64,000 nt of DNA from Kangiella marina (GCF_039541235.1 NZ_BAABFV010000001.1:1612001-1676000); one strand, 5' to 3'; counted from the stretch's first letter, positions 27,891-39,975 are shown. A program made the numbers and translations. Notes: a model not told the origin generated them from the letters alone.

Positions 27891-28575
27891 AGCTTTAGTA
27901 AAGCAACTCGGAGAGATATTTGAAGATTCGCTGGTTGCTTGCGAAAAAGCACACGGCGAGGTCACCATCGAGGTTAGCAAAGATGATTTGCTGGAAATTT
28001 GCCGCACCTTACACAACCATGATGAGCTGGCTTTTGAGCAACTAATCGATGTCACCGTGGTCGACTACCTAACCTATGGTCAAGACGAGTGGGCGACCAC
28101 TGAAGCTACGGGCGCAGGTTTTAGTCGGGGCCGCGAAGACTACCATCCGGTAAAACAAACATGGCAACGAGAGCGTTTTGCCGTGGTTTACCATTTGTTG
28201 TCGATTGCTCATAACCGACGTTTACGCGTGAAATGCTTCCTTAAAGAAAATCGCCCAACCTTGCCTTCAGTACTTGATATCTGGGCCAGTGCTAACTGGT
28301 ATGAGCGTGAAGCCTTTGATTTATTCGGCATTTTATTTGCAGGTCACCCGGATTTACGTCGCATCATGACCGACTATGGTTTTGTGGGTCATCCATTCCG
28401 TAAAGATTTCCCATTGATAGGAAATGTTGAGCTTCGTTTTGATGCGAAACAAAACCGTTGCGTCTATGAGCCAGTGTCAATTGAGCCTAGGGTGTTGGTG
28501 CCTCGGGTGATTCGAAAGCACAAAGACGAGACGGTGTATGTCGCGGCTCCTGAGCAGGGAGGGCGCGATGGCTGA
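27883..28575 (+). CDS. nuoC: NADH-quinone oxidoreductase subunit C
   Basis: A 230-residue peripheral-arm subunit. The family signature is [26 protein letters not shown] followed by [10 protein letters not shown]. It starts with GTG inside the end of nuoB. It is a separate protein here, whereas E. coli has NuoC and NuoD fused. The nuoD start lies inside its 3' end (8-base overlap), so the split is real and the two are coupled. Confidence 0.97.
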   Translation: MSEALVKQLGEIFEDSLVACEKAHGEVTIEVSKDDLLEICRTLHNHDELAFEQLIDVTVVDYLTYGQDEWATTEATGAGFSRGREDYHPVKQTWQRERFAVVYHLLSIAHNRRLRVKCFLKENRPTLPSVLDIWASANWYEREAFDLFGILFAGHPDLRRIMTDYGFVGHPFRKDFPLIGNVELRFDAKQNRCVYEPVSIEPRVLVPRVIRKHKDETVYVAAPEQGGRDG

Positions 28576-29821
28576 AATTCGTAACTACACGGTGAATTTT
28601 GGGCCGCAACACCCCGCGGCACATGGTGTTCTGCGCTTAATCTTAGAAATGGATGGTGAAACGGTGGTGCGAGCCGATCCGCATGTGGGGCTGCTGCATC
28701 GTGCGACGGAAAAGCTTGCCGAAAGCAAACCCTTTAATCAAAGCATTGGCTACATGGATCGCTTGGATTATGTCTCCATGATGTCCAACGAGCACGCCTA
28801 TGTTATGGCGATTGAAAAGCTGATGGGGATAACGCCGCCGAAGCGTGCGCAATACATTCGCGTGATGTTTGCTGAAGTCACTCGAATTTTAAATCACTTA
28901 ATGTGGTTAGGGGCGCATGGCTTGGATATCGGGGCCATGACCGTCTTTCTATATACCTTCCGAGAGCGTGAAACGCTGATGGATGCTTATGAAGCGGTCA
29001 GTGGTGCGCGAATGCATGCAACCTATTTTAGACCGGGCGGAGTTTATCGTGATTTGCCGGATAGTATGCCGCAATACAAAGAATCACCCTTCACCAACGC
29101 CAAGAAAGCAGAAGCGTTAAACCAGAACCGCCAAGGCAGCTTGCTCGATTATTTGTGGGATTTCACGGAGACTTTCCCGCAGTGTATTGATGATTATGAA
29201 AGCCTATTGACGGAAAACCGAATTTGGAAGCAACGTACGGTTGGCGTGGGTATTGTGCAGGCAGAGCGTGCCTTGCAGTTGGGCTTCAGTGGTCCAATGC
29301 TCCGTGGCTCGGGCGTTGAGTGGGACTTGCGTAAAAAGCAGCCCTATGAAGTGTACGATGAGTTGGAGTTTGATATTCCGGTGGGCAAGACTGGCGACTG
29401 TTATGACCGCTATTTGGTGCGGATGGAAGAAATGCGCCAATCGAATAAGATTGTCCGCCAATGCATCGAGTGGCTACAAAAGAATCCAGGCCCAGTGATG
29501 CTGGATAACCATAAGGTTACGCCTCCCAACCGCGAAACCATGAAGCATGATATGGAAGCCTTAATTCACCACTTTAAGTTATTTACCGAAGGTTATTGTG
29601 TGCCTGAGGGTGAGGTGTATTCGGCGATTGAACACCCTAAAGGTGAGTTTGGGGTTTACTTGGTGAGCGATGGTGCTAATAAACCGTATCGCGTGAAAAT
29701 TCGTGCTGCAGGATTTGCCCATTTGTCAGCAATGAATGAGATGGTGAAAGGCCATATGTTAGCCGATGTGGTGGCCATTATCGGCACTCAAGACATTGTC
29801 TTTGGCGAAATTGATCGTTAG
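28568..29821 (+). CDS. nuoD: NADH-quinone oxidoreductase subunit D
   Basis: A 417-residue 49-kDa-type subunit lining the quinone cavity. It has [15 protein letters not shown] near the start, [14 protein letters not shown], and the C-terminal [20 protein letters not shown] and [14 protein letters not shown]. The ATG at 28568 is chosen over an upstream frame extension because GGAGGG lies just before it and the N-terminus then matches the family. Confidence 0.98.
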   Translation: MAEIRNYTVNFGPQHPAAHGVLRLILEMDGETVVRADPHVGLLHRATEKLAESKPFNQSIGYMDRLDYVSMMSNEHAYVMAIEKLMGITPPKRAQYIRVMFAEVTRILNHLMWLGAHGLDIGAMTVFLYTFRERETLMDAYEAVSGARMHATYFRPGGVYRDLPDSMPQYKESPFTNAKKAEALNQNRQGSLLDYLWDFTETFPQCIDDYESLLTENRIWKQRTVGVGIVQAERALQLGFSGPMLRGSGVEWDLRKKQPYEVYDELEFDIPVGKTGDCYDRYLVRMEEMRQSNKIVRQCIEWLQKNPGPVMLDNHKVTPPNRETMKHDMEALIHHFKLFTEGYCVPEGEVYSAIEHPKGEFGVYLVSDGANKPYRVKIRAAGFAHLSAMNEMVKGHMLADVVAIIGTQDIVFGEIDR

Positions 29822-29830
29822 GTAGATAAG

Positions 29831-30334
29831 ATGACTGACTCAAACTCAACACCCTTATCCGAATTGCTCAGCAGCGAACGTTTAGAGCAAGTCGAGGGTT
29901 GGGTCAAAAAATACCCTGAAGAACGAAAGCGAGCAGCGATTATTCCGATCATGAGCATCGTTCAAGAAGAGCATGGTCACCTTACTCAGGCGTTAATGGA
30001 TGCTGTCGCGGATTATTTAAGCTGTCCTAAAATTGCAGCTTATGAGGTCGCCAGCTTTTACTCAATGTTCCGCTTAAAACCGGCGGGTAAATATGTTATC
30101 TCTTTATGTACCAACGTCTCCTGTATGTTGGCAGGTAGCGAAGATATTAAAAAGTGGTTTCGTGATGAGTTGGGAGTTGCCCCGGGCGAAACTACGGAAG
30201 ATGGCGTTTTTACGCTGAAGGAAGTGGAATGCATGGCAGCTTGTGGTGGCGCGCCGATGCTCGAAGTTAACAAGCAATACCACGAAAATTTAAATATTGA
30301 TAAGGTCGCGGATCTTATCAAGGAGCTGAAATAA
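29831..30334 (+). CDS. nuoE: NADH-quinone oxidoreductase subunit E
   Basis: A 167-residue 24-kDa-type subunit with a thioredoxin-like fold that carries the [2Fe-2S] cluster N1a. The ligands are Cys93, Cys98, Cys134 and Cys138 (CTNVSC and CMAACGGAP). It works with NuoF and NuoG in the NADH-oxidising module. It lies 9 bases after nuoD and 2 bases before nuoF. Confidence 0.97.
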   Translation: MTDSNSTPLSELLSSERLEQVEGWVKKYPEERKRAAIIPIMSIVQEEHGHLTQALMDAVADYLSCPKIAAYEVASFYSMFRLKPAGKYVISLCTNVSCMLAGSEDIKKWFRDELGVAPGETTEDGVFTLKEVECMAACGGAPMLEVNKQYHENLNIDKVADLIKELK

Positions 30335-30336
30335 AC

Positions 30337-31608
30337 ATGGCCAATGAAGTTTGCTTTAGAACATTAGAGCTAGACAAACCTTGGACTCTGGAGACTTACC
30401 AGTCAGCTGGAGGCTATGCCATGTGGCGCAAAATTTTAGCCGAGCAAACGCCACCGGAAGAGATTATTGAAGAGCTGAAGTTGTCAGCACTTCGTGGCCG
30501 TGGCGGCGCTGGTTTCCCTACGGGTTTAAAGTGGAGCTTCATGCCAAAACATGCGCCAGGACAAAAGTATGTGGTTTGTAATTCTGACGAAGGTGAGCCG
30601 GGCACGTTTAAAGATCGGGATATTTTGCGCTATAACCCGCATCAGTTGATAGAAGGGATGGCGATTGGCGCTTATGTCATGGGTGCTACTGTCGGCTATA
30701 ACTATATGCGCGGTGAGTTTTATGAACCTATAGAGCGTTTTGAACAAGCTTTAAAAGAAGCTTATGACGCAGGGTTCCTTGGCAAAAATATTTTGCAGTC
30801 AGGTGTCGATTTCGATTTACACAGTCATATCGGTGCCGGTGCCTATATTTGCGGTGAAGAAACCGCCTTGTTGGAATCATTAGAGGGCAAAAAAGGTCAG
30901 CCGCGATTTAAGCCGCCTTTCCCTGCGAATTACGGTTTGTTTGGGCGTCCGACCAACGTCAACAATACGGAAAGTTATGCCTCTGTGCCTATTATTTTAG
31001 AGAAAGGCGGACAGTGGTTTTTAGATCTAGGCAAAGAAAATAATGGTGGCACAAAAGTTTTTTCGGTATCGGGCCATGTCAATAAACCCGGGAATTATGA
31101 AATAGGGTTGGGTACGCCGTTTAAAGAATTACTGGAAATGGCGGGCGGTATGAAGGATGGCAAAAAATTGAAAGCGGTCATTCCGGGTGGATCGAGTGCG
31201 CCGGTACTGCCTGCTGATGTCATGATGGACATTACCATGGATTATGATGCGCTGGGTAAAGCCGGTTCGATGCTGGGCTCAGGCGCAGTGATTATCATGG
31301 ACGAAGATACCGATATGGTTGAAGTGCTGGGGCGTATCGCGCACTTTTATTATGAAGAATCATGCGGCCAGTGCACCCCTTGTCGCGAAGGAACTGGCTG
31401 GATGTCACGCATGATCCACCGTATATCACGCGGCGAAGGTCATGTGGATGATTTGAAGAAACTTGACGAGATTGCTGGCAATATCATGGGGCGGACAATT
31501 TGTGCGCTGGGTGATGCCGCGGCGATGCCGGTGCAAAGTTTTATTAAGTATTTTAAAGACGAGTTTGTGGCAAAAATTGAGCAAGCTCAAACACGCAAAG
31601 CAAGCTAG
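30337..31608 (+). CDS. nuoF: NADH-quinone oxidoreductase subunit F
   Basis: A 423-residue subunit that oxidises NADH through FMN and passes electrons to cluster N3. It has the nucleotide/FMN motifs [14 protein letters not shown] and [13 protein letters not shown]. The [4Fe-4S] ligands are Cys343, Cys346, Cys349 ([12 protein letters not shown]) and Cys389 (RTICALGD). Length is typical. A 41-base gap precedes nuoG. Confidence 0.98.
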   Translation: MANEVCFRTLELDKPWTLETYQSAGGYAMWRKILAEQTPPEEIIEELKLSALRGRGGAGFPTGLKWSFMPKHAPGQKYVVCNSDEGEPGTFKDRDILRYNPHQLIEGMAIGAYVMGATVGYNYMRGEFYEPIERFEQALKEAYDAGFLGKNILQSGVDFDLHSHIGAGAYICGEETALLESLEGKKGQPRFKPPFPANYGLFGRPTNVNNTESYASVPIILEKGGQWFLDLGKENNGGTKVFSVSGHVNKPGNYEIGLGTPFKELLEMAGGMKDGKKLKAVIPGGSSAPVLPADVMMDITMDYDALGKAGSMLGSGAVIIMDEDTDMVEVLGRIAHFYYEESCGQCTPCREGTGWMSRMIHRISRGEGHVDDLKKLDEIAGNIMGRTICALGDAAAMPVQSFIKYFKDEFVAKIEQAQTRKAS

Positions 31609-31649
31609 CTTTGTGATCAGTTTTGGAATAACGAGGACAGTATAAGCCA

Positions 31650-33884
31650 ATGGTTTCAGTTGAAATTGATGGTAAAAAAATAGAAGCCGAACAAGGCTCT
31701 ATGATTATTGAAGTGGCGGATGCTCATGGCATCACCATTCCTCGTTTTTGTTACCACAAAAAACTCTCCATCGCCGCCAACTGCCGGATGTGCTTGGTCG
31801 AAGTTGATGGGGTAAAAAAACCGCTTCCAGCATGTGCCACGCCGATTTCTGATGGCATGGTCGTTAAAACACAGTCCGAGTTTGCACAGCAGTCACAAAA
31901 GTCGGTGATGGAGTTTCTGTTGATTAACCATCCGCTGGACTGCCCCATTTGCGATCAAGGTGGCGAGTGTGAGTTGCAGGATGTGGCGCTAGAGTACGGC
32001 AATGATGTCTCACGCTTTAGCGAAAAGAAGCGAGCGGTGGTGGACGAAGATTTAGGGCCTTTGATCGAAACCGAGATGACGCGCTGTATTCACTGCACGC
32101 GCTGTGTGCGTTTTGGTCGTGAGGTTGCCGGGATTCGTGAGCTTGGCGCCGTTGGGCGCGGTGAGCATATGGAGATTAGTACCTTCATTGAGCAGTCCGT
32201 GGATTCCGAAGTGTCCGGTAATATCATTGATTTATGCCCAGTCGGTGCTTTAACGGCTAAACCATCGCGCTATCAGGCCCGTTCATGGGAAATGGCGCAG
32301 CGCGACTCGGTATCGCCACACGATTGTATCGGTGCCAATTTGCATGTGCATACTTTGCGTAATCGAGTGATTCGAGTGGTGCCTAAGGATAATGAAGCGG
32401 TCAACGAAGTCTGGTTGGCCGATCGTGATCGTTACTCTTACGAGGCATTGGAAAAAAGTGAGCGCCTACTCAAGCCAATGATGAAGTATAACGGCGAGTG
32501 GAAAGAGGTTGATTGGGAAACGGCTCTAGAGCGCACCGCAAGTAAACTGAATATGATGGTGCAGACCGATGGGGCCGATCAAATCGCTGCAATCGCACAC
32601 CCCAGCTCAACCACGGAAGAAATGTATTTACTACAGAAAGTGATGCGTGGGCTCGGCTCTAACAACATTGATCACAGACTGCGCACCAGTGATTTTGCTT
32701 GGCAAAAATTCGAGCCGCTCCATCCTGAGCTTGGCGTTGAGCTATCCGAATTGGAAAATATCGATGCCTGCTTATTGATTGGGGCGAACCTGCGTAAAGA
32801 GCAACCGTTAGCATCATTAAGAGTTAGAAAGGCAACGCGTTACGGTAGCATTGCTTCGATTGGCTTGTACCCGGTGTACCATAACTTTGATATTCAGCAT
32901 GAAATTATTACTGACCCTGAAACTTGGTTGGGACAATTAGCGGCGATTACAAAATACCTCTATCAGAATCAGGGTGACAGTGCGAAAGAGCAGTGGGCCG
33001 ATGCCATGGACTTGGAAGGTTTGGAGCAACTGCTCGAACCGGTGAAGGTTCGCGATGAACATCGTGACATTGCAGAAATGCTGCTGCAGGGTGAAAAGTC
33101 GAGCGTTATTTTGGGGGCTAGCGCCTTGGAGTTCAGCTACGCAGGTCATATTCGATTGATGGCTAAGGCCGTTGCGAATCTGGCGGGTGCCAGCTACGGC
33201 TTCTTGCCGCATGGCGGTAATAGCGTCGGCGCTTACTTGGCTGGAGCGATACCTCATCGCGGCCCAGCAGGAGCGGATGTTGAGCAGGATGGTCAGCATA
33301 TTAAAGATTTGTTTGAGCTCGGCAAGAAGGGGTATGTTTTATTGAAAACAGAGCCGGGTAAGGAATCCATAATTGCGGATAAAGCGAAAGAAAGTCTCGC
33401 GAATGCGGATTTTGTGGTGTCGATGACCTGTCATGCGGATGACGAGGCTTTTGAGTATGCGGATGTCATTTTACCTGTTGCCAGCTTTTTAGAAACGTCC
33501 GGTTCTTATGTCAATGTGAATGGCTTGTGGCAAGACTTCGCAGCGGCGGTAAACGCCCCAGCTGAAGCGAAGCCTGCTTGGAAAGTATTACGGGTTTTAG
33601 GTAACCTACTGAATTTAAAGAACTTTGATTATGTCTCTGCGGAAGATGTACGGAAAGAAGTCAAAGGGCGTTTAAGCGCGGTAGGGGATCGGATTAAGCC
33701 AAAGTGGCAGTGTCCTGAAAACTTGCCGAGGGATGGTTATTCGCCGCGCCCAGTGAATATGTATCAGATTGATGGGTGGTTAAGACGAGCGCCATCGTTA
33801 CAAGATACTGCGCTGGCGCAAGGTCGAGAAATTTTGAAACGACCACGTTTAAGCCCATTCCACAATATTGTGGGGGGCGTCTGA
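31650..33884 (+). CDS. nuoG: NADH-quinone oxidoreductase subunit G
   Basis: A 744-residue 75-kDa-type subunit. The N-terminal ferredoxin domain has [21 protein letters not shown] and a Cys in PACATPI. Next comes the His/Cys motif [18 protein letters not shown], and then the [4Fe-4S] motif [15 protein letters not shown]. The long C-terminal part is the molybdopterin-oxidoreductase-like fold, inactive in complex I. It is shorter than E. coli NuoG (about 908 residues) and closer to the mitochondrial length. Its stop overlaps the nuoH start. Confidence 0.97.
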   Translation: MVSVEIDGKKIEAEQGSMIIEVADAHGITIPRFCYHKKLSIAANCRMCLVEVDGVKKPLPACATPISDGMVVKTQSEFAQQSQKSVMEFLLINHPLDCPICDQGGECELQDVALEYGNDVSRFSEKKRAVVDEDLGPLIETEMTRCIHCTRCVRFGREVAGIRELGAVGRGEHMEISTFIEQSVDSEVSGNIIDLCPVGALTAKPSRYQARSWEMAQRDSVSPHDCIGANLHVHTLRNRVIRVVPKDNEAVNEVWLADRDRYSYEALEKSERLLKPMMKYNGEWKEVDWETALERTASKLNMMVQTDGADQIAAIAHPSSTTEEMYLLQKVMRGLGSNNIDHRLRTSDFAWQKFEPLHPELGVELSELENIDACLLIGANLRKEQPLASLRVRKATRYGSIASIGLYPVYHNFDIQHEIITDPETWLGQLAAITKYLYQNQGDSAKEQWADAMDLEGLEQLLEPVKVRDEHRDIAEMLLQGEKSSVILGASALEFSYAGHIRLMAKAVANLAGASYGFLPHGGNSVGAYLAGAIPHRGPAGADVEQDGQHIKDLFELGKKGYVLLKTEPGKESIIADKAKESLANADFVVSMTCHADDEAFEYADVILPVASFLETSGSYVNVNGLWQDFAAAVNAPAEAKPAWKVLRVLGNLLNLKNFDYVSAEDVRKEVKGRLSAVGDRIKPKWQCPENLPRDGYSPRPVNMYQIDGWLRRAPSLQDTALAQGREILKRPRLSPFHNIVGGV

Positions 33885-34924
33885 TGCTCGATATCATCAT
33901 CGAATTTTTCATCATTGGTACAAAGATTGGCTTAATCTTACTGCCGCTCATTTTAGCGGTGGCCTACACCACTTACGCTGAACGTAAGATTATTGGTTAC
34001 ATGCAAATGCGGATTGGGCCTAACCGAGTCGGGCCTAAAGGTTGGTTACAGCCGATCGCCGATGTTATCAAGTTGTTGATGAAAGAGGTGGTGATACCTT
34101 CAGGTGCCAATAAAGGATTGTTTTTACTCGCGCCGATTCTATTTATCGCGCCGTCATTTGCCGCTTGGGCAGTTATTCCATTCGATGTTGAGTTAGTGCT
34201 AGCTAACAGCGACGTTGGCTTGTTGTATGTATTAGCGATGACCTCGATTGCGGTCTATGGTGTGATTATTGCGGGCTGGGCCTCTAATTCAAAGTACGCC
34301 TTGATCGGTTCATTGCGTTCGGCGTCGCAGATTATTTCTTACGAGATCGCAATGGGTTTTGCTTTAGTCGGGGTCTTGATGGCATCGGGTAGCATGAACC
34401 TCGGTCAAATCGTCCAAAGTCAAGAGGGTGGCTTTTGGCACTGGTATTGGATCCCACTGTTGCCGTTATTGGTAATTTACTGGATATCTGGCGTGGCTGA
34501 AACCAACCGTGCGCCGTTTGATTTACCGGAAGGGGAGTCTGAAATCGTTGCCGGTTTCCATATCGAGTACGCCGGGATTTCCTTCGCGTTATTTTTCCTA
34601 GCCGAATACGCCAACATGATTTTAATTTCCGTGTTAACGGCGTTGTTTTTCTTTGGCGGGTGGCTTAACCCTTTCCAAGGAATTCCGTTTATTGAAGCTG
34701 CTACCAACTGGGTGCCGGGGATTGCTTGGTTACTGCTGAAAGCCGGATTCTTTTTGTTCTTGATGATCTGGCTTAGGGCAACTTTTCCACGCTATCGCTA
34801 TGACCAGATAATGCGCCTTGGTTGGAAAGTTTTTATTCCAGTGACCGTGGTTTGGTTGATGATTTTGACCTTTATGATTAAGGCTGGTGTAGGTCCTTGG
34901 TTTACCGGAAGAGGTGTTTTCTAA
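33884..34924 (+). CDS. nuoH: NADH-quinone oxidoreductase subunit H
   Basis: A 346-residue membrane subunit linking the quinone chamber to the proton channels, with about eight helices. Diagnostic segments are [53 protein letters not shown] and [15 protein letters not shown]. The ATG at 33884 overlaps the nuoG stop (TGATG), and the longer upstream frame is nuoG sequence. The stop overlaps the nuoI start by one base. Confidence 0.98.
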   Translation: MLDIIIEFFIIGTKIGLILLPLILAVAYTTYAERKIIGYMQMRIGPNRVGPKGWLQPIADVIKLLMKEVVIPSGANKGLFLLAPILFIAPSFAAWAVIPFDVELVLANSDVGLLYVLAMTSIAVYGVIIAGWASNSKYALIGSLRSASQIISYEIAMGFALVGVLMASGSMNLGQIVQSQEGGFWHWYWIPLLPLLVIYWISGVAETNRAPFDLPEGESEIVAGFHIEYAGISFALFFLAEYANMILISVLTALFFFGGWLNPFQGIPFIEAATNWVPGIAWLLLKAGFFLFLMIWLRATFPRYRYDQIMRLGWKVFIPVTVVWLMILTFMIKAGVGPWFTGRGVF

Positions 34925-35415
34925 TGATGAAACTTAAACACTTTTTCAGAAGTTACACCCTAAAAGATTTACTGACCGGTCTCCGAATTACGGGGAAGCA
35001 TCTGTGGCGTCGCAAAGTCACGGTGCAGTTTCCTGAGGAGCAAACGCCACAATCGCCTCGCTTTCGTGGGCTTCATGCATTACGTCGCTATCCAAACGGT
35101 GAGGAACGTTGTATCGGCTGTAAATTATGTGAGGCGGTGTGTCCTGCGGCGGCGATTACGATCGATGCCGGGCCGCGACAAGACGACGGCACTCGCCGCA
35201 CGACGCGCTATGAAATCGATATGTTTAAGTGTATTTACTGCGGCTTTTGTGAAGAGTCATGTCCCGTCGATTCGATTGTTGAAACGCGTGTCATGGATTA
35301 TCACTTCGAGAAACGAGGTGACAACATTTTAACCAAGGCGCAACTATTAGCGATTGGTGATAAGTACGAAGAACAAATTGCTGAGGATCGAAAGCAAGAT
35401 GCAAAATACCGATAG
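34924..35415 (+). CDS. nuoI: NADH-quinone oxidoreductase subunit I
   Basis: A 163-residue ferredoxin-like subunit carrying clusters N6a and N6b. The two motifs use Cys63, 66, 69, 73 ([12 protein letters not shown]) and Cys103, 106, 109, 113 ([12 protein letters not shown]). The ATG at 34924 overlaps the nuoH stop. A second ATG follows at once and could be used instead. Length agrees with the short form common in bacteria. Confidence 0.97.
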   Translation: MMKLKHFFRSYTLKDLLTGLRITGKHLWRRKVTVQFPEEQTPQSPRFRGLHALRRYPNGEERCIGCKLCEAVCPAAAITIDAGPRQDDGTRRTTRYEIDMFKCIYCGFCEESCPVDSIVETRVMDYHFEKRGDNILTKAQLLAIGDKYEEQIAEDRKQDAKYR

Positions 35416-35445
35416 CAGGACTGACAGTATGAGTAAGGGAAGCCG

Positions 35446-36120
35446 ATGACGGTTGAAGCCATTGTCTTTTATTTCTTTGCAGGACTGACGTTGCTCGGTG
35501 CTGTAGGGGTGATCACTATGCGCAATGCGGTGCAGGCCGTTTTATGCTTGGTGCTGACTTTCTTCTCAGCGGCTGTACTCTGGATGTTGCTTGAAGCTGA
35601 GTTTCTTGCGGTAACCCTAGTGTTGGTTTATGTCGGTGCCGTGATGGTGCTGTTCTTATTTGTAGTGATGATGCTGGACGTCGATTACGCGCAACTGAAG
35701 TCAGGGTTTACCAAGTACTTGCCGTTAGGCATTGTGATGGCATTAGCGTTATTTGGCGCCATCTACTGGGTTATTCGAAACGAAGCGCTCGGAGAGATAC
35801 CAGAGCCAGCGAAGCATGGTGCTGATTACAGCAATGTCACCGTGCTCGGTAAGTTATTGTACACCGAGTATTTTTACGCCTTTGAGGTGGCTGGGGTGAT
35901 CTTATTGGTCGCCATTATTGCTGCCATCAGTCTAACCTTTCGTGGACGTCGTGATCGACGTGGCCAGAGCGTACCAACGCAGCATCAAACCAGTCGTGAA
36001 GAACGGTTAAGAGTGGTGAGCATGGAGTCAGGCCCACGCCAAGATGCGCATTTGCAAAAAGACACTCAAGGCAAAAAGAAGCGCCGAAGGAAAACCAAGA
36101 AGAAAGGGGATGAGGCATGA
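35446..36120 (+). CDS. nuoJ: NADH-quinone oxidoreductase subunit J, with a basic tail
   Basis: A 224-residue membrane subunit with five helices up to about residue 165. Typical segments are [42 protein letters not shown] and [20 protein letters not shown]. The last 55 residues are a hydrophilic tail ending in a dense Lys/Arg cluster ([15 protein letters not shown]). E. coli NuoJ has 184 residues, so this tail is an extension. The stop overlaps nuoK (ATGA). Confidence 0.96.
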   Translation: MTVEAIVFYFFAGLTLLGAVGVITMRNAVQAVLCLVLTFFSAAVLWMLLEAEFLAVTLVLVYVGAVMVLFLFVVMMLDVDYAQLKSGFTKYLPLGIVMALALFGAIYWVIRNEALGEIPEPAKHGADYSNVTVLGKLLYTEYFYAFEVAGVILLVAIIAAISLTFRGRRDRRGQSVPTQHQTSREERLRVVSMESGPRQDAHLQKDTQGKKKRRRKTKKKGDEA

Positions 36121-36419
36121 GTTTAACCCATTACCTAATTGTTAGCGCCTTACTGTTTTCTATCAGTGTGGTCGGGATCATTATTAACCGCAAGAATGTG
36201 ATTACTTTACTGATGTGCATTGAGTTAATGCTACTCGCAGTGAACACTAACTTTATTGCTTTTTCACGCTACTTGAATGATGAGGTCGGTCAGATTTTTG
36301 TGTTCTTTATTCTTACGGTAGCTGCTGCTGAGGCCGCTATTGGCCTTGCTATTTTGGTGGTTTTGTTCCGTACCAATAAGAAAATCGATGTGGCTGAGTT
36401 GAGGGAGTTAAAAGGCTAA
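36117..36419 (+). CDS. nuoK: NADH-quinone oxidoreductase subunit K
   Basis: A 100-residue Mrp-type membrane subunit with three helices. The conserved proton-path acidic residues lie in [16 protein letters not shown] and [19 protein letters not shown]. Length is exactly usual. It overlaps nuoJ by 4 bases and nuoL by 1. Confidence 0.98.
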   Translation: MSLTHYLIVSALLFSISVVGIIINRKNVITLLMCIELMLLAVNTNFIAFSRYLNDEVGQIFVFFILTVAAAEAAIGLAILVVLFRTNKKIDVAELRELKG

Positions 36420-38437
36420 TGACGATTCAAGCTCAATTATTAATTGCGGTATTAGCGCCTTTAATCGGCGCTATATTGGCGGGATTATTGGGCAAAAAGT
36501 TAGGCAAGGTCATGACGCACCGCATCACTATTATAGGTGTGCTGATTGCTTTTCTCTTCTCAGTGAAATGGTTTTTCGGATTCTTATGGGGCGATGCTGT
36601 CGCGGTCGATGTCACCGTTTATGAGTGGGCTCGATTTGGTGAGGTATCGATTCAGATCGGTTTTCTGCTGGATAGTTTAACCTCCATCATGATGCTGGTT
36701 GTGACGTTTGTCAGCTTAATGGTGCATATTTATTCGATTGGGTATATGCATGATGACAAAGGGTATCAGCGCTTCTTCAGTTATATTTCACTATTTACTT
36801 TTTCAATGTTGATGCTGGTTATGTCGAATAACTTCTTACAGTTGTTTTTCGGCTGGGAAGCGGTTGGGGTTGTCTCCTATTTGTTAATCGGCTTCTGGTA
36901 TCAAAAAGACAGTGCAATTTTTGCCAACATGAAAGCTTTCTTGGTTAACCGAGTGGGTGACTTTGGATTCTTGCTCGGAATTGGTGGCATATTCTTACTC
37001 TTCGGGACGTTTGACTATGCCCCGATTTTTAAAACCATGGGGCAGGCAGAAGAGTTGGTGTCTTTAGGTGGACAGCAACAAGTCAATGCTTTGGCGCTGG
37101 TTGGATTGGATCAGACTTTTCCAGTCTGGGGTGAGCTTGAGTGGTCAGCGATCAGCTTTATTTGTATTAGTTTGTTTATTGGTGCTATGGGTAAGTCCGC
37201 GCAAGTGCCATTGCACGTGTGGTTGCCCGATTCGATGGAAGGCCCGACGCCGATTTCAGCATTAATTCATGCCGCGACCATGGTGACTGCCGGTGTCTTT
37301 ATGGTCGCTCGAATGTCGCCATTGTTTGAATTTTCCGATACAGCATTAGCCATGGTAACTTTAATTGGCGCCATGACGGCATTATTTATGGGGCTGGTCG
37401 CGATCGTGCAAAATGATATCAAGCGTATCATTGCTTACTCAACATTGTCACAGCTCGGCTACATGGTGGTGGCATTAGGCGTATCGGCCTACTCAGCCGC
37501 TATTTTCCACCTATTCACTCATGCGTTCTTTAAAGCATTACTGTTTTTGGGGGCTGGCTCGGTAATCGTGGCTTTGCATCATGAGCAGGATATTCGGAAG
37601 ATGGGCGGTCTCTATAAAAAGCTACCGATAACTTACTGGTGCACGCTGATCGGAACCTTGGCGTTGATCGGCACGCCGCTATTCTCTGGCTTTTATTCCA
37701 AGGACACGATTATTTCAGCGGTTGCCGCTGCAGAGGGTGGCTTCAGTGGCTTCGCCTACTTCTCCGTGCTAGCTGGAGTTTTAGTGACAGCCATTTACAG
37801 CATTCGCTTACTGCTATTAGTCTTCCACGGTAAGCCTCGGATGAAACAAGAACAATTCGATCATTTAGCAGAGTCACCGCGAGTGATAACGTGGCCATTG
37901 ATTGCGTTAGCGATTCCATCGTTATTGGCTGGTTTTGTCTTTGCCAAAGAGCTGTTATTTCGTTCGTTTTTCCGAGATTCGATTACAGTGCTCGAGCACC
38001 ATGATGTGTTAAAAGCAGTTGAGCTACACTTTAGCGATGCTTTGAGTTTTGCTCTGCACGGTTTGATGAGCCCGGTATTCCTAATGCTAATATCGGGTGT
38101 GGTTATCGCGGTGGTGGTTTACGGCTGGGCGCCACGCTTTATAACGATGTGGGCAGTGTTCTTAAAGCCCTTTAAAAAGTTGTTAGAGAAAAAATTCTTT
38201 TTTGATGAGTTCAATCAAAAAGTTTTCGCGCAAGGCAGTCACTGGCTGGGTCAGGTTTTCTGGCGCTATGGTGATAAAGCCATCATCGATGAGGGAATTA
38301 TTGATGGAGGGGCTAGTGCCCTAAAAAGCATTGCGCTGAAACTGCGTAAGTTACAAACCGGATATTTATTTCACTATGCTCTATTCATGCTAATAGGGTT
38401 AGTTGGTTTCTTGGCTTGGCTGCTATTTAGAGGTTAG
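36419..38437 (+). CDS. nuoL: NADH-quinone oxidoreductase subunit L
   Basis: A 672-residue antiporter-like subunit, the most distal proton channel, with the long lateral helix at its C-terminus. Signature segments are FFGWEAVGVVSYLLIGFWY, KSAQVPLHVWLPDSMEGPTPISALIHAATMV and HLFTHAFFKALLFLGAGSVI. The key Glu in the first of these and the Lys residues in the second are present. Confidence 0.98.
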   Translation: MTIQAQLLIAVLAPLIGAILAGLLGKKLGKVMTHRITIIGVLIAFLFSVKWFFGFLWGDAVAVDVTVYEWARFGEVSIQIGFLLDSLTSIMMLVVTFVSLMVHIYSIGYMHDDKGYQRFFSYISLFTFSMLMLVMSNNFLQLFFGWEAVGVVSYLLIGFWYQKDSAIFANMKAFLVNRVGDFGFLLGIGGIFLLFGTFDYAPIFKTMGQAEELVSLGGQQQVNALALVGLDQTFPVWGELEWSAISFICISLFIGAMGKSAQVPLHVWLPDSMEGPTPISALIHAATMVTAGVFMVARMSPLFEFSDTALAMVTLIGAMTALFMGLVAIVQNDIKRIIAYSTLSQLGYMVVALGVSAYSAAIFHLFTHAFFKALLFLGAGSVIVALHHEQDIRKMGGLYKKLPITYWCTLIGTLALIGTPLFSGFYSKDTIISAVAAAEGGFSGFAYFSVLAGVLVTAIYSIRLLLLVFHGKPRMKQEQFDHLAESPRVITWPLIALAIPSLLAGFVFAKELLFRSFFRDSITVLEHHDVLKAVELHFSDALSFALHGLMSPVFLMLISGVVIAVVVYGWAPRFITMWAVFLKPFKKLLEKKFFFDEFNQKVFAQGSHWLGQVFWRYGDKAIIDEGIIDGGASALKSIALKLRKLQTGYLFHYALFMLIGLVGFLAWLLFRG

Positions 38438-38462
38438 GTACGGGGATGGATACTAAAAAACT

Positions 38463-39974
38463 ATGTTAGAACAGCTACCCGTTTTAAGTCTATTAATTTG
38501 GATTCCACTGCTTAGTGGAATCATGGTGTTGTTGAGCCCAGGCGATAAGATGTTGGTTTGGAGCCAGCGCTTTGGTGTTGGGGTTTCGTTCGCCGTGCTT
38601 GTACTGAGTGTATGGTTACTAGTCGCTTTCGATCCTGCCACTGCTGAGTTTCAGTTTACTGAGCGAGCCGACTGGATCCCGTCCTTAAATATTGCCTATG
38701 AACTGGGTGTCGATGGCATTGCATTACCCCTAGTGGTGCTAACCAGTTTAATTAACCTGCTAGTGCTATTTGGCTCAACCAGTTCGATTCAGTTTCGTCA
38801 GACGCAGTTTGTCGCCGCCGTGTTGCTACTGACGGGGGCTATGAATGGGGTATTTCTGGCTCAGGACAGTATTTTATTTTACGTCTTTTGGGAGGCCATG
38901 CTGATCCCCATGTTTTTGATGATCGGTATTTGGGGCGGCCCTAACCGGATTTACGCGACCATTAAATTCTTCCTATACACCTTTTTCGGCTCGATTTTCA
39001 TGCTCGTGGCGTTAATTTATATGGGACGTGATGCGGACGACTTTTCGATTGCTGCCATGCAGCAGATGCCATTAACCGGCACGGAGCAAAGCTGGATATT
39101 TTGGGCCTTTTTAATCGCCTTCGCAGTCAAGATTCCTATGGTTCCAGTGCATACTTGGCTACCCGATGCTCACGTTGAAGCACCGACCGGTGGCTCGGTG
39201 ATCTTAGCGGCTATTATGCTGAAAATGGGGGGGTACGGTTTCCTTCGTTTTAGTTTGCCGATCACTCCAGACGCGACCGAAGCTTATGCCAATATTTTGA
39301 TTGTGCTGTCGCTGTTGGCGATTGTTTATATTGGTTTCGTTGCTTTGGCGCAGAAAGACATGAAAAAGCTAATTGCCTATTCATCAATCGCGCACATGGG
39401 CTTTGTGACGTTGGGTACCTTCGTTGTTGTGCAGCTGACCAGCGCTGATACCCAATCTATGGCGGTGCAAGGCGCGATGGTGCAAATGATTTCTCATGGT
39501 TTAGTTTCTGGTGCCTTGTTTTTCTCCATTGGAGTGCTTTACGACCGGCTGCATACAAGGGAAATCAACGACTTTGGTGGGGTTGTAAATAGCATGCCAA
39601 TCTTTGCGACCTTGCTAATGTTGTTTATTCTGGCCAATGCGGGACTGCCGGGAACTTCGGGTTTTGTCGGCGAGTTCTTTGTCATTATTTCATCATTCCA
39701 AGCAGACTGGCGCATTGCCATGTTTGCAGCTTTGACGCTTATTTTGGGAGCGGCCTATAGCTTATGGTTTTACAAGCGTGTCATCTTCGGCAAGGCCGCC
39801 AGTGAAAAGATTGAGAGGCTGGATGATATTAATATTCGTGAAAAAACCGTGTTGATTGTATTGGCTGTATTGATTATTGCGCTTGGTGTCTATCCGCAGT
39901 TTTTAATCAACATTATGCAGCCCAGTATTGAACAATTACTGCAACTCACCAGCAACAGTAAGTTAGGAGGCTAA
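38463..39974 (+). CDS. nuoM: NADH-quinone oxidoreductase subunit M
   Basis: A 503-residue antiporter-like proton-pumping subunit with about fourteen helices. Diagnostic parts are FYVFWEAMLIPMFLMIGIWGG, KIPMVPVHTWLPDAHVEAPTGGSVILA and ISHGLVSGALFFSIGVLYDR. It starts 25 bases after nuoL, the largest gap in the distal operon. Confidence 0.98.
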   Translation: MLEQLPVLSLLIWIPLLSGIMVLLSPGDKMLVWSQRFGVGVSFAVLVLSVWLLVAFDPATAEFQFTERADWIPSLNIAYELGVDGIALPLVVLTSLINLLVLFGSTSSIQFRQTQFVAAVLLLTGAMNGVFLAQDSILFYVFWEAMLIPMFLMIGIWGGPNRIYATIKFFLYTFFGSIFMLVALIYMGRDADDFSIAAMQQMPLTGTEQSWIFWAFLIAFAVKIPMVPVHTWLPDAHVEAPTGGSVILAAIMLKMGGYGFLRFSLPITPDATEAYANILIVLSLLAIVYIGFVALAQKDMKKLIAYSSIAHMGFVTLGTFVVVQLTSADTQSMAVQGAMVQMISHGLVSGALFFSIGVLYDRLHTREINDFGGVVNSMPIFATLLMLFILANAGLPGTSGFVGEFFVIISSFQADWRIAMFAALTLILGAAYSLWFYKRVIFGKAASEKIERLDDINIREKTVLIVLAVLIIALGVYPQFLINIMQPSIEQLLQLTSNSKLGG

Positions 39975-39975
39975 G

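Noticed and set aside
33776-33883. N-terminal extension of nuoH inside nuoG
   Set aside because: It is the out-of-frame reading of the nuoG 3' end. The TGATG overlap gives the standard start.
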